24,850 bases of DNA from Bacillota bacterium. Lineage in GTDB: Bacteria > Bacillota > Clostridia > Acetivibrionales > DSM-1351. The stretch lies in the NCBI GenBank assembly GCA_023398105.1, contig JAEWST010000029.1:1-24850 (forward strand), given 5' to 3'. Below the pieces are notes generated by a model. The model did not search any database, was not told the DNA's origin, and saw nothing but the letters and a program-made list of their open reading frames with translations. The position numbers were made by a program, and so were the translations under genes. Shown piece by piece: positions 1 to 6,626 of this stretch. The stretch's first letter is position 1. Every line of letters begins with the position of its first letter.

Positions 1-1153
1 TTCCACCTGAGATATACACCTCTGAGCAGTTACCTCCGCTAGGGCTTGTGATAGTCAATGCTCCGCCATTGAAGCCATAACCATCGGAGGTGTTTTCTAC
101 AGACACTTTATCCGCCTTGATGGTTGCGGTTCCGTAACTCACTATTCCATATGGACCCTTTGCCTCCAGCTTTCCAGCTGCTGTAATGGCAAGGGTGAAA
201 TTATTGCTTCCTGAGATGATGTCGGAATTATTTTTGGCATTCAGAAACATATCTCCTGACGGTGCAGACAGGGTAACTGAGGTTTGAGCACTTTCAATGG
301 CTTTATAATAACCGTTGATGGTTAAGTCACCTGCCTCTGAGGTGATGGATATCTCCTTACCATTCACTGTTCCAGTCAGTATTACGTCATTCTTTGCAGC
401 AACGTTGACCGAATAATCCATGGCTTTAATAGCATATTCTACTCCTGAAATAGAAATCGCACCATTTGGAGCAGAAACTGTGACATCTCCGCTTGCTTGA
501 ATACCATATTGACCACTGCCAGTGGATTGAATATCACCATCTGTAGCAGTAAGGGATACGACATATCCGTAAAAATAATATCCCGTTGCTTCAATGCTTT
601 TTGCAGCTACTGTAATGCTCCCAGAGGTCTGAACCATCTGCCAGACAGAAGCTATATTCAAATTGCCTGTGGTATTAATGTTCACTTCTCCTAGACCGTT
701 GACACTAATGCCGTAATATCCCTTTAGTGTAAGATCTCCCTCACCTGTGATTGTCACATTGTTACCAATCGAGCTGTAAATTGCATTACCATATTCATTT
801 GTTGCATTTACACCAATCTGATTTGATGTGCCCTCCAAAACGATATTCAGGTCATAACCTTCCACGTTGATAGCATGCCTATTTTCAGAATTTTCGATAG
901 TGGCGTTTTTAAGAGTAACTGTAGCAGTAGGCGTACCGTTGACCTCGCCTTTGACTACATGTATGTTATAGTTAACTGAGATTGCACCTTGGGTAGTCAC
1001 TATACCGTTTGTGTCAGTTATTGCATACCAATCATTGCTGTCAACTGCTACTCCTCCAATGGATATTGTAGGGTCTGCCGCCAATACTGGCATGGGCAAC
1101 AAGCTCAACACCATGCAGAAGCAAAGTAAAATGCTTAAAATTTTCTTTTTCAT
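1..1153 (-). CDS. Secreted repetitive surface protein, 5' part only (C-terminus outside window)
   Basis: An open minus-strand frame runs without a stop from ATG at 1153 to the window edge, giving 384 codons. The SD AGGAGG lies 7 bases before the start. Residues 1-25 form a signal peptide (MKKK, hydrophobic core, cleavage after VLAA). The rest is low in charge, rich in Gly, Thr, Ser, Asn and beta-branched residues. It repeats units of the type V-T-[IV]-[ST]-x-x-x-G-[DN]-[IL] at roughly 20-40 residue spacing, for example NVTITGEGDLTLKGYYGI and DLTINGYYKAI. This is the look of a right-handed beta-helix or adhesin-like wall protein, as in large clostridial proteins with C-terminal SLH or InlB-like parts; those parts would be off-window. 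A weak promoter TTGAAT-17-TTAAAA (1191-1219) precedes it. Export is well supported. The function is unknown. Confidence 0.8.
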   Translation of the reverse strand, partial: MKKKILSILLCFCMVLSLLPMPVLAADPTISIGGVAVDSNDWYAITDTNGIVTTQGAISVNYNIHVVKGEVNGTPTATVTLKNATIENSENRHAINVEGYDLNIVLEGTSNQIGVNATNEYGNAIYSSIGNNVTITGEGDLTLKGYYGISVNGLGEVNINTTGNLNIASVWQMVQTSGSITVAAKSIEATGYYFYGYVVSLTATDGDIQSTGSGQYGIQASGDVTVSAPNGAISISGVEYAIKAMDYSVNVAAKNDVILTGTVNGKEISITSEAGDLTINGYYKAIESAQTSVTLSAPSGDMFLNAKNNSDIISGSNNFTLAITAAGKLEAKGPYGIVSYGTATIKADKVSVENTSDGYGFNGGALTITSPSGGNCSEVYISGG

Positions 1154-1390
1154 GTATTTTCCTCCTAATATTTTATGTGTTTTTTAATAATTTTAATACT
1201 CACCTAAATCAAAATTCAACATAGAAACTTTTGTTTTTTCTGAAGATTTCAAACCTAGGGTAGTAATAGCATTTTTCAAGATACAATTTTATCACTTTAA
1301 TTTTGTTTTTTATTAAATTATGCTCAAGTGGTATTAAAAATGGGGTAAGTGGTAGAAATTATATATATATAATAAATTCAACTATTGCAG

Positions 1391-1427
1391 TTGAAAATTG
1401 TAGGTGGGGGAGAACTTATCAAATTAA
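1391..1427. repeat. Motif shared with 9175-9208
   Basis: TTGAAAATTGTAGGTG followed by a G-run and CTTATCAAATTA recurs at 9175-9208 as TTGAAAATTATAGGTG, a G-run and CTTATCAATTA. It lies between the surface-protein gene and the ferritin terminator. No ORF or hairpin explains it. Confidence 0.4.
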
Positions 1428-1462
1428 AAAGCTAATTAGTTTCATAAAATTAGGACGTACAC

Positions 1463-1517
1463 AAAAAAAGCTATCAGCTATAATAACTTCCTTAAAGAAG
1501 ATACTATCTCTGATAGC
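1463..1517 (-). terminator. Rho-independent terminator of the ferritin gene
   Basis: On the minus strand GCTATCAG (1517-1510) pairs perfectly with CTGATAGC (1477-1470). It is followed at once by seven T (1469-1463). A smaller inner hairpin (CTTC/GAAG) shortens the loop. It lies about 55 bases after the ferritin stop. Confidence 0.75.
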
Positions 1518-1573
1518 AGTTTGGAATTTGAATTTATTTAATATGATATTGATTTTTTTAGTGAAAGTTAAGC

Positions 1574-2086
1574 TTATAAAACCAAGGAGGGTGCAACATA
1601 AACTCTGGCACCAAGTTCCTGATTAAGCATATACAATCCTTTTGAGTCATTTCCAAACAAATCAAATTTGCTAATTAAGTCAGAAGAATTTTTCTCTTCT
1701 TCACCTTGTTCCTTAACAAACCAATCTAAGAATTGCATTGTACGGAAGTCTTTCTGGGCATAAGCTACTGCATAAATATTATTAATAGAAGCTGTTACAG
1801 TCTTTTCGTGCTCTAGAGTTGCTAACAGTGGGTCTTTAAAGTTATTGTAGTTGCTTTCTGGTGTGTCAATGGCAGTTAGAACTACCTTTTCATCATTATT
1901 CAGCAAATATGTTCTAAATAACATTGCGTGATCTCTTTCCTCTTGAGCTTGTATATAAAACCAATTTTCAAAGCCATCAAGGCTTTGATCAGCATAATAA
2001 CCAGCCATATCAAGATAAAGGTAAGCAGAATAAAGTTCCTTGTTAATCTGCTCGTTAATAAGTTTTGTAATTTCTGAATTTAACAT
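1574..2086 (-). CDS. ftn: Ferritin (non-haem, FtnA type)
   Basis: This 170-residue protein is a four-helix iron-storage ferritin. Its cage oxidises Fe(II) and stores the mineral in the cytoplasm, which limits Fenton chemistry. All ferroxidase ligands of E. coli FtnA are present at the same numbers: E17, E50, H53, E94, Q127 and E130. The conserved EERDHA and KEQGEEE segments are clear. The length is normal for the family, with an ordinary C-terminus. The SD GGGAGG lies 7 bases before ATG 2086. A promoter TTGCAA-17-TAATAT (2128-2156) precedes it and a terminator follows at 1463-1517, so it is monocistronic. It has no haem-type (Bfr) Met ligand motif and is too long for Dps. Confidence 0.95.
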   Translation of the reverse strand: MLNSEITKLINEQINKELYSAYLYLDMAGYYADQSLDGFENWFYIQAQEERDHAMLFRTYLLNNDEKVVLTAIDTPESNYNNFKDPLLATLEHEKTVTASINNIYAVAYAQKDFRTMQFLDWFVKEQGEEEKNSSDLISKFDLFGNDSKGLYMLNQELGARVYVAPSLVL

Positions 2087-2100
2087 AATAACCTCCCTTG

Positions 2101-2156
2101 TGCCACTCTTTTGGCACTAATTGTATAATATTATTTAAGAAATCTAAATCTTGCAA
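2101..2156 (-). promoter_or_regulatory. Ferritin promoter with small inverted repeat
   Basis: Minus strand: -35 TTGCAA (2156-2151), 17-base spacer, -10 TAATAT (2133-2128). Between the expected start point and the SD lies TGCCA-N6-TGGCA (2101-2116), a possible operator or small 5' hairpin. No Fur box is recognised. Confidence 0.5.
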
Positions 2157-2352
2157 AAAAGCTTCTGATTTACGAAGCTAAAACCTAATTATTTGCAGTA
2201 TTTACATAAGTAAACCGTTATGCATTTATAATATGTAATTATTTATTATATATACCCTAAAAATTAAGAAGTTAACAGTTAATATGCAAAAACCACTTGT
2301 GGCTTTTGGGGTTCGAAAAAGCACCATGTTTATATAAAAATAATTTTCGAGC

Positions 2353-2366
2353 TGGGCAAGAAAATA
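2353..2366. repeat. Short motif shared with the YhhN leader
   Basis: GGCAAGAAAAT occurs here and again at 22625-22635, in both cases next to CGAG and an AT-rich TTTATA stretch. The rest of 2157-2480 is AT-rich DNA in which I see no gene. The match is short and may be chance. Confidence 0.2.
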
Positions 2367-2487
2367 TTGTATAATATATATATATTCAAAATAGCAATTA
2401 GGCTTCTACCAGAATAGTACAAATTTAAAATAGTAACATTACAACAACAAATTAATATCTCAAGTATTAGCATAGGTGGTATAGCAC

Positions 2488-2515
2488 TTGTTCAATGTGG
2501 TGTAAAGTATATAGA
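2488..2515 (+). promoter_or_regulatory. Probable promoter of the tfoX-like gene
   Basis: -35 TTGTTC (2488-2493), 16-base spacer, -10 TATAGA (2510-2515). This would start transcription about 33 bases before the ATG at 2555. Confidence 0.4.
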
Positions 2516-2554
2516 GTAGGAAGTCTTTGAATATTGAAGGAGGAGATTCTTGAA

Positions 2555-2818
2555 ATGGGTCAATTATCAAATTTGCCCAATATCGGGAAAGCGGTAGAGC
2601 AGCAGTTAAAGGAGGTTGGCATAGAAACTGTTGAGCAACTTCGGGAAACTGGAAGCAAGCAATGCTGGTTAAAAATCAAAGCTATTGATGCTTCTGCTTG
2701 TATAAACAGGCTATATGCTTTAGAGGGAGCAATCCAGGGGATTAGATGGCATTACCTTACTGACGAGACAAAAAGCCAGTTGAAGGAATTTTATACGAAT
2801 AACACTGCAAGGAAGTAA
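2555..2818 (+). CDS. TfoX C-terminal-domain protein
   Basis: An 87-residue protein made only of a TfoX C-terminal domain. The conserved opening LSNLPNIGKAVEQQLKEVGI is a helix-hairpin-helix-like segment. The family-typical end LYALEGAIQGIRWH follows. The frame is open from TTG 2534, but the SD AAGGAGGAG (2537-2545) lies inside that extension and 9 bases before ATG 2555, so 2555 is chosen. The domain is named after the Haemophilus competence regulator. Stand-alone copies are common in Firmicutes and have no settled role, so regulation of competence should not be assumed. It is flanked by its own promoter and a strong hairpin, so it is probably monocistronic. Confidence 0.88.
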   Translation: MGQLSNLPNIGKAVEQQLKEVGIETVEQLRETGSKQCWLKIKAIDASACINRLYALEGAIQGIRWHYLTDETKSQLKEFYTNNTARK

Positions 2819-2855
2819 ATAGCACTAGAGGTTAGTAAGAAAGAGGGGAAAAATG

Positions 2856-2894
2856 TAATTTTCATCAAATAAAGCAATTATTTGATGAAAATTA
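2856..2894 (+). terminator. Long perfect stem-loop after the tfoX-like gene
   Basis: A 17-base-pair perfect stem (2856-2872 with 2878-2894) encloses the loop AGCAA, starting 38 bases after the stop codon. A clear T-run is missing on the plus strand; AAAATTA is within the stem. It should still end or stabilise the transcript. Confidence 0.55.
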
Positions 2895-2997
2895 TGTATG
2901 CAGTATATGAAATATCTGTTGATTAAAGAATTGGAATAATGAAAAGTGTAAAATTTTGCTCGATTATAGAAAACTTCAAATTTTTTTGTATATATAT

Positions 2998-3026
2998 TTG
3001 AATATTACAGCATAAGAAGATATAAT
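2998..3026 (+). promoter_or_regulatory. Strong promoter upstream of the GH5 pair
   Basis: -35 TTGAAT (2998-3003), 17-base spacer, -10 TATAAT (3021-3026), close to the vegetative consensus. Initiation near 3033 would give a leader of about 435 bases before the first GH5 gene. A 22-codon ORF starts at 3027 but has no SD, so I do not call it a gene. Confidence 0.6.
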
Positions 3027-3181
3027 ATGAATAGAATAGAAATACTGGGAATGATTGTTACTGTATTAGTTTGCTTGAAATCTATTTACAATTGATTTAA
3101 GCTGACTTCTGCGCATACAGTGCAAGAAAACCTTGTAGAGGATAACACCGAGATTTGTCTAACTAAGTATATGTGAATAGA

Positions 3182-3193
3182 AGGAGGTGATCG
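3182..3193 (+). promoter_or_regulatory. Orphan extended Shine-Dalgarno sequence
   Basis: AAGGAGGTGATC is fully complementary to the 3' end of Firmicute 16S rRNA, yet no start codon follows at a usable distance. The overlapping GTG opens only 15 codons. It lies about 280 bases before the first GH5 start, inside the predicted leader. See the matching sites at 8930-8940 and 22222-22231. Confidence 0.5.
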
Positions 3194-3330
3194 AGAAGAA
3201 AAAAGTAATATTAAATAATGTAAATCTGTATTAGTAGTTGTTGCTTCGATTAGTCATTCACCATATGTTTTAAATCAATACAATAGCAGTCTAGTTTCAT
3301 AATTTTTCACTTCAACTTGGTATTGGCATA

Positions 3331-3359
3331 TTGTTATCGAATTTGTCGATAAGTGTTAT
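3331..3359 (+). promoter_or_regulatory. Second promoter with operator-like inverted repeat
   Basis: -35 TTGTTA (3331-3336), 17-base spacer, -10 TGTTAT (3354-3359). The inverted repeat TTATCGA-N5-TCGATAA (3334-3352) covers the whole spacer, the classic place for a repressor. It is about 110 bases upstream of the first GH5 start. The rest of 2895-3330 is AT-rich apart from the features listed. Confidence 0.45.
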
Positions 3360-3431
3360 TCTACATACAAAAGATAAATAACATACACATAATAACTAAA
3401 GTTTATAGCAAGATTAATACTATAAAAGTGC

Positions 3432-3446
3432 CATAGTGTAGCTATG
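3432..3446 (+). repeat. Inverted repeat in the GH5-1 leader, paired with 5058-5072
   Basis: CATAG-TGTAG-CTATG sits 23 bases before the start, just ahead of the SD. The second GH5 gene has CATAGCT-T-AGCTATG at the equivalent place. Both are followed by ACAAT and the SD, so the leader was duplicated with the gene. Confidence 0.5.
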
Positions 3447-3469
3447 ACAATATCAGGGGGGTAATCTAA

Positions 3470-4903
3470 ATGAAAAAAACGATGGCTTTTTTACTTTGTT
3501 TTCTAATGATTTTTACAACGTTACTGCCAATGCAAAATGCCAGTGCGGCTGATTCTTCATTAATTCCAAACATAGACATTCAACAGCTTAATTTTCCTAG
3601 TAATGATGCAATGAAATTTGTTAACAACTTAAAACTAGGATGGAATTTAGGTAATACATTTGATGCTTTTAACTGCTACTGGCTTAAAAATGAGCTGGAT
3701 TATGAATCATCATGGGTTGGTGTAAAAACCACAAAAGCAATGATAGATGCAGTTAAGCAAAAGGGCTTTAATTCAGTTCGTATTCCTGTTTCATGGCATG
3801 ACCATGTAAGCGGCACAGATTACAAAATTAGTGATGCGTGGTTAAACCGTGTACAGGAAGTGGTTGATTATTGTATTGACAATAATATGTATGTAATTAT
3901 CAATATTCATCATGACAACGACAAGACATATCCTGCATTTTTTTATCCAGACAGTACAAATCTAGAAACGTCCAAGAAGTATATTACTTCTATATGGAAG
4001 CAAATAGCTACAAAATTTGCCGATTATGATGAGCATCTTATTATGGAAGCAATGAATGAGCCTCGTTTAATAGGACATAAGAACGAATGGTGGATTGATC
4101 CTAATAATGCAGATTGCATTGACTCAATTAAATGTATCAATCAACTGAATCAAGTATTTGTAGACACAGTACGTGCAGCGGGTGGTTATAATGAAAGCAG
4201 ATACCTAATGTGTCCAGGGTATTGTGCATCTCCTGAGGGAGCGACAAATGCAAACTTTAAGCTGCCAACTGATAAAGCAGGTGTAGAAAACAAAATAATT
4301 GTTTCTGCCCATGCATATACACCATACAACTTTGCATTACAGGCAAATACTGAAGGCGGTATAAGTACTTGGAGTATAAAAGATACAAATAGCGTTAATC
4401 AAACAAAAGGATTTATGGACACCTTATATAACAAATTTACCAGTAAGGGTATACCCGTTGTAATTGGTGAATTTGGAGCTAGAAATAAGGATAATTTACA
4501 GGCAAGAGTGGAATTTGCATCTTATTATGTTGCAGCAGCAAGAGAACGCGGAATCAGTTGCTTCTGGTGGGATAACAATGCATTTACAGGTACAGGCGAA
4601 TTATTTGGATTACTTAACAGAGCTTCTTGTCAATTTGAGTTTACTGAAATTGCAGATGGAATGGTTAAATATGCAGGTGATGGAGGACAGACTGAACCTG
4701 AAATAGTATATGGAGACATAAATAAAGACGGCAATATTGATGCAATAGATTTAGCAAAGTTTAAGATAGAGTTTTTATTAAATCCAGATCATGGATATGA
4801 TGAATCAATGGATCTTAATCTTGATAAAGCAGTAGATTCAATTGACTTTGCAATTCTAAAGCAATACTTACTTGGAATTATATTTAAACTTCCTCGTGAA
4901 TAA
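3470..4903 (+). CDS. Cellulosomal GH5 endoglucanase (GH5_4-like) with dockerin
   Basis: A secreted beta-1,4-glucanase of 477 residues that cleaves cellulose or related glucans. The signal peptide is residues 1-26 (cleavage after NASA). The GH5 barrel is about residues 45-400, with WNLGNT (58-63), RIPVSWH, H147-H148, acid/base E197 in MNEP, H281-Y283 and nucleophile E334 in GEFG. The opening LGWNLGNTFDA and the TTKAMIDAVKQKGF segment point to subfamily 4, whose members include xyloglucanases, so substrate range is inferred. The dockerin is residues 413-477, with calcium loops at D416-D427 and D448-D459. Its first helix has one residue more than the paralogue at 5093 (KFKIEFLL against KFKQYLL), which may alter cohesin binding. 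The SD GGGGGG lies 8 bases before the ATG. It is the first gene of a probable two-gene unit. Confidence 0.93.
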   Translation: MKKTMAFLLCFLMIFTTLLPMQNASAADSSLIPNIDIQQLNFPSNDAMKFVNNLKLGWNLGNTFDAFNCYWLKNELDYESSWVGVKTTKAMIDAVKQKGFNSVRIPVSWHDHVSGTDYKISDAWLNRVQEVVDYCIDNNMYVIINIHHDNDKTYPAFFYPDSTNLETSKKYITSIWKQIATKFADYDEHLIMEAMNEPRLIGHKNEWWIDPNNADCIDSIKCINQLNQVFVDTVRAAGGYNESRYLMCPGYCASPEGATNANFKLPTDKAGVENKIIVSAHAYTPYNFALQANTEGGISTWSIKDTNSVNQTKGFMDTLYNKFTSKGIPVVIGEFGARNKDNLQARVEFASYYVAAARERGISCFWWDNNAFTGTGELFGLLNRASCQFEFTEIADGMVKYAGDGGQTEPEIVYGDINKDGNIDAIDLAKFKIEFLLNPDHGYDESMDLNLDKAVDSIDFAILKQYLLGIIFKLPRE

Positions 4904-4992
4904 ATCTAAACTGTAAATATCACTTATTAATTCCTTAATGCTATTTGACATAATAGTTGAACAGTATAATGGAAGGGTACAAATTTAAAGAA

Positions 4993-5028
4993 TTCTCCTC
5001 TTCGAGTAATATGTATCGAAGAGGAGAA
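4993..5028 (+). other. Intergenic stem-loop between the two GH5 genes
   Basis: A 13-base-pair perfect stem (4993-5005 with 5016-5028) has a 10-base loop and no T-run. Stem-loops without T-runs between cellulosomal genes are known from the cip-cel operon of C. cellulolyticum, where they set the stability of processed mRNA pieces. A similar role is inferred here. Confidence 0.6.
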
Positions 5029-5057
5029 CGCTGGAATTTATATTAAATTTATTAATG

Positions 5058-5072
5058 CATAGCTTAGCTATG
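5058..5072 (+). repeat. Near-perfect palindrome in the GH5-2 leader
   Basis: CATAGCT-T-AGCTATG has 7-base arms around one base. It lies 20 bases before the start, next to the SD AGGAGG. It is the counterpart of 3432-3446. It could form a small hairpin controlling SD access or act as a protein site. Confidence 0.5.
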
Positions 5073-5092
5073 ACAATTAGGAGGTAACTTAA

Positions 5093-6538
5093 ATGAAAAA
5101 AATAATAGCTTTTTTACTGTGTTTTCTAATGATTTTTACTGCATTACTACCAATGCAAAATGCTAGTGCGTATGATGCATCACTTATTCCAAACCTGAAT
5201 TTACAACAGAAGAATGTTCCGAATAATGATGCTATGAATTTTGTTAAGCGTATGAGACTGGGATGGAACTTAGGTAATACCTTTGATGCTTTTAACGGTG
5301 ACAGAATTACTACTGATTTAGATTATGAAACAGCATGGAGCGGTATAAAAACAACTAAGCAGATGATTGATGCAATAAAGCAAAAAGGCTTTAATACTAT
5401 TCGTATTCCTGTAAGTTGGCATGTACATACAAGCGGAACAGATCATAAAATTAATGAACAATGGATGAATCGTGTTCAAGAGGTAGTAAATTATTGTATA
5501 GACAATAAAATGTATGTTATTCTTAATACACATCATGATGTTGATAAAGCAAAAGGTTATTTCCCAAACAGTCAATATTTGACAAGTTCTAAGAATTATA
5601 TTACAAAAGTTTGGGCACAGATTGCTGCTAAGTTTGCTAACTATGATGAGCATCTTGTATTTGAAGGTATGAACGAGCCTCGACTTGTAGGTCATGCGAA
5701 TGAGTGGTGGCCTGAACTGACAAATGCAGAAGTAGTTGATTCTATTAATTGTATTAATCAACTCAATCAGGATTTTGTTAATACAGTTCGTGCTACAGGC
5801 GGAAAAAATGCAAGCAGATATCTTATGGTTCCTGGATATGTTGCATCTCCTGATGGAGCAACAAACGATTACTTTAGAATGCCAAATGATATTTCAGGTA
5901 ATAACAACAAATTAATTGTATCTGTACATGCATATGTTCCTTGGAATTTTGCAGGGCTGGCAATGGCTGATGGAGGTACAAATGCTTGGAATATAAATGA
6001 TTCAAAAGCTCAAAGCGAAGTTACCTGGTTTATGGATAACGTATATAATAAGTATACCAGCAGAGGTATTCCTGTAATCATCGGTGAATGTGGTGTAGTA
6101 GACAAGAACAATCTGAAGACAAGGGTAGAATATATGTCTTATTATGTTGCATCAGCAAAATCACGTGGTATAATGTGCATATTGTGGGATAATAATAACT
6201 TCTCTGGTACTGGAGAATTATTTGGTTACTTTGATAGAAGAAACTGTCAGTTCAAGTTTACTGAAATTATAGACGGAATGATTAAATATACTTTTGAAGC
6301 ACAGACTGAACCAGACCCAGATCCAGATCCAGACCCAGAAGTTAAGTACGGAGATTACAATAAAGACGGTAATATTGATGCAATAGACTATGCTAAATTT
6401 AAGCAGTATTTATTAGACCCTGAACATAAATATGAAGAAAGTATTGACCTTAATGTTGATAATACAGTAGATGCAGTTGACTTTGCAATTATGAAACAAT
6501 ACTTGCTTGGCATTATAAATGTACTTCCACGCAAATAA
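5093..6538 (+). CDS. Cellulosomal GH5 endoglucanase (GH5_4-like) with dockerin, paralogue of 3470-4903
   Basis: A 481-residue secreted beta-glucanase. The signal peptide (1-26) is almost identical to that of its neighbour, and the catalytic domains align nearly without gaps, so the pair is a tandem duplication. Catalytic features: WNLGNT (58-63), RIPVSWH, H147-H148, acid/base E195 in MNEP, H279 in SVHAY, nucleophile E332. The nucleophile motif reads GECG instead of the common GEFG or GEWG. A linker of five Pro-Asp pairs (407-416) is inserted between the barrel and the dockerin; the neighbour lacks it. The dockerin (419-481) has loops D421-D432 and D452-D463. The SD AGGAGG lies 7 bases before the ATG. 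A bidirectional terminator follows. Specificity may differ from the first copy (inference). Confidence 0.93.
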   Translation: MKKIIAFLLCFLMIFTALLPMQNASAYDASLIPNLNLQQKNVPNNDAMNFVKRMRLGWNLGNTFDAFNGDRITTDLDYETAWSGIKTTKQMIDAIKQKGFNTIRIPVSWHVHTSGTDHKINEQWMNRVQEVVNYCIDNKMYVILNTHHDVDKAKGYFPNSQYLTSSKNYITKVWAQIAAKFANYDEHLVFEGMNEPRLVGHANEWWPELTNAEVVDSINCINQLNQDFVNTVRATGGKNASRYLMVPGYVASPDGATNDYFRMPNDISGNNNKLIVSVHAYVPWNFAGLAMADGGTNAWNINDSKAQSEVTWFMDNVYNKYTSRGIPVIIGECGVVDKNNLKTRVEYMSYYVASAKSRGIMCILWDNNNFSGTGELFGYFDRRNCQFKFTEIIDGMIKYTFEAQTEPDPDPDPDPEVKYGDYNKDGNIDAIDYAKFKQYLLDPEHKYEESIDLNVDNTVDAVDFAIMKQYLLGIINVLPRK

Positions 6539-6565
6539 AATAAATAACATAAGTTACTGTTAGAT

Positions 6566-6611
6566 GAAAAAACCTTTCCAAGTATTAAAATACTGATGGA
6601 AAGGTTTTTTC
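6566..6611. terminator. Bidirectional terminator between convergent GH5 genes
   Basis: A 15-base-pair perfect stem (6566-6580 with 6597-6611) ends in a T6 run on the plus strand and a T6 run on the minus strand. A nested AGTAT/ATACT hairpin is inside. It serves both the plus GH5 gene and the minus mannanase. Confidence 0.85.
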
Positions 6612-6626
6612 AGTCTTTTTCTATAT

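Noticed and set aside
1303..1626. 107-codon plus-strand ORF
   Set aside because: It runs through the ferritin terminator stem and into the 3' end of ferritin on the opposite strand, has no SD and no recognisable domain.
3027..3095. 22-codon ORF MNRIEILGMIVTVLVCLKSIYN
   Set aside because: Its ATG overlaps the end of a strong -10 box, upstream of the predicted start point, and has no SD.
5318..5761. 147-codon minus-strand ORF inside the second GH5 gene
   Set aside because: It is antisense to a well-supported catalytic domain. Its Ile/Cys/Asn-rich composition is what reverse reading of this coding sequence gives.
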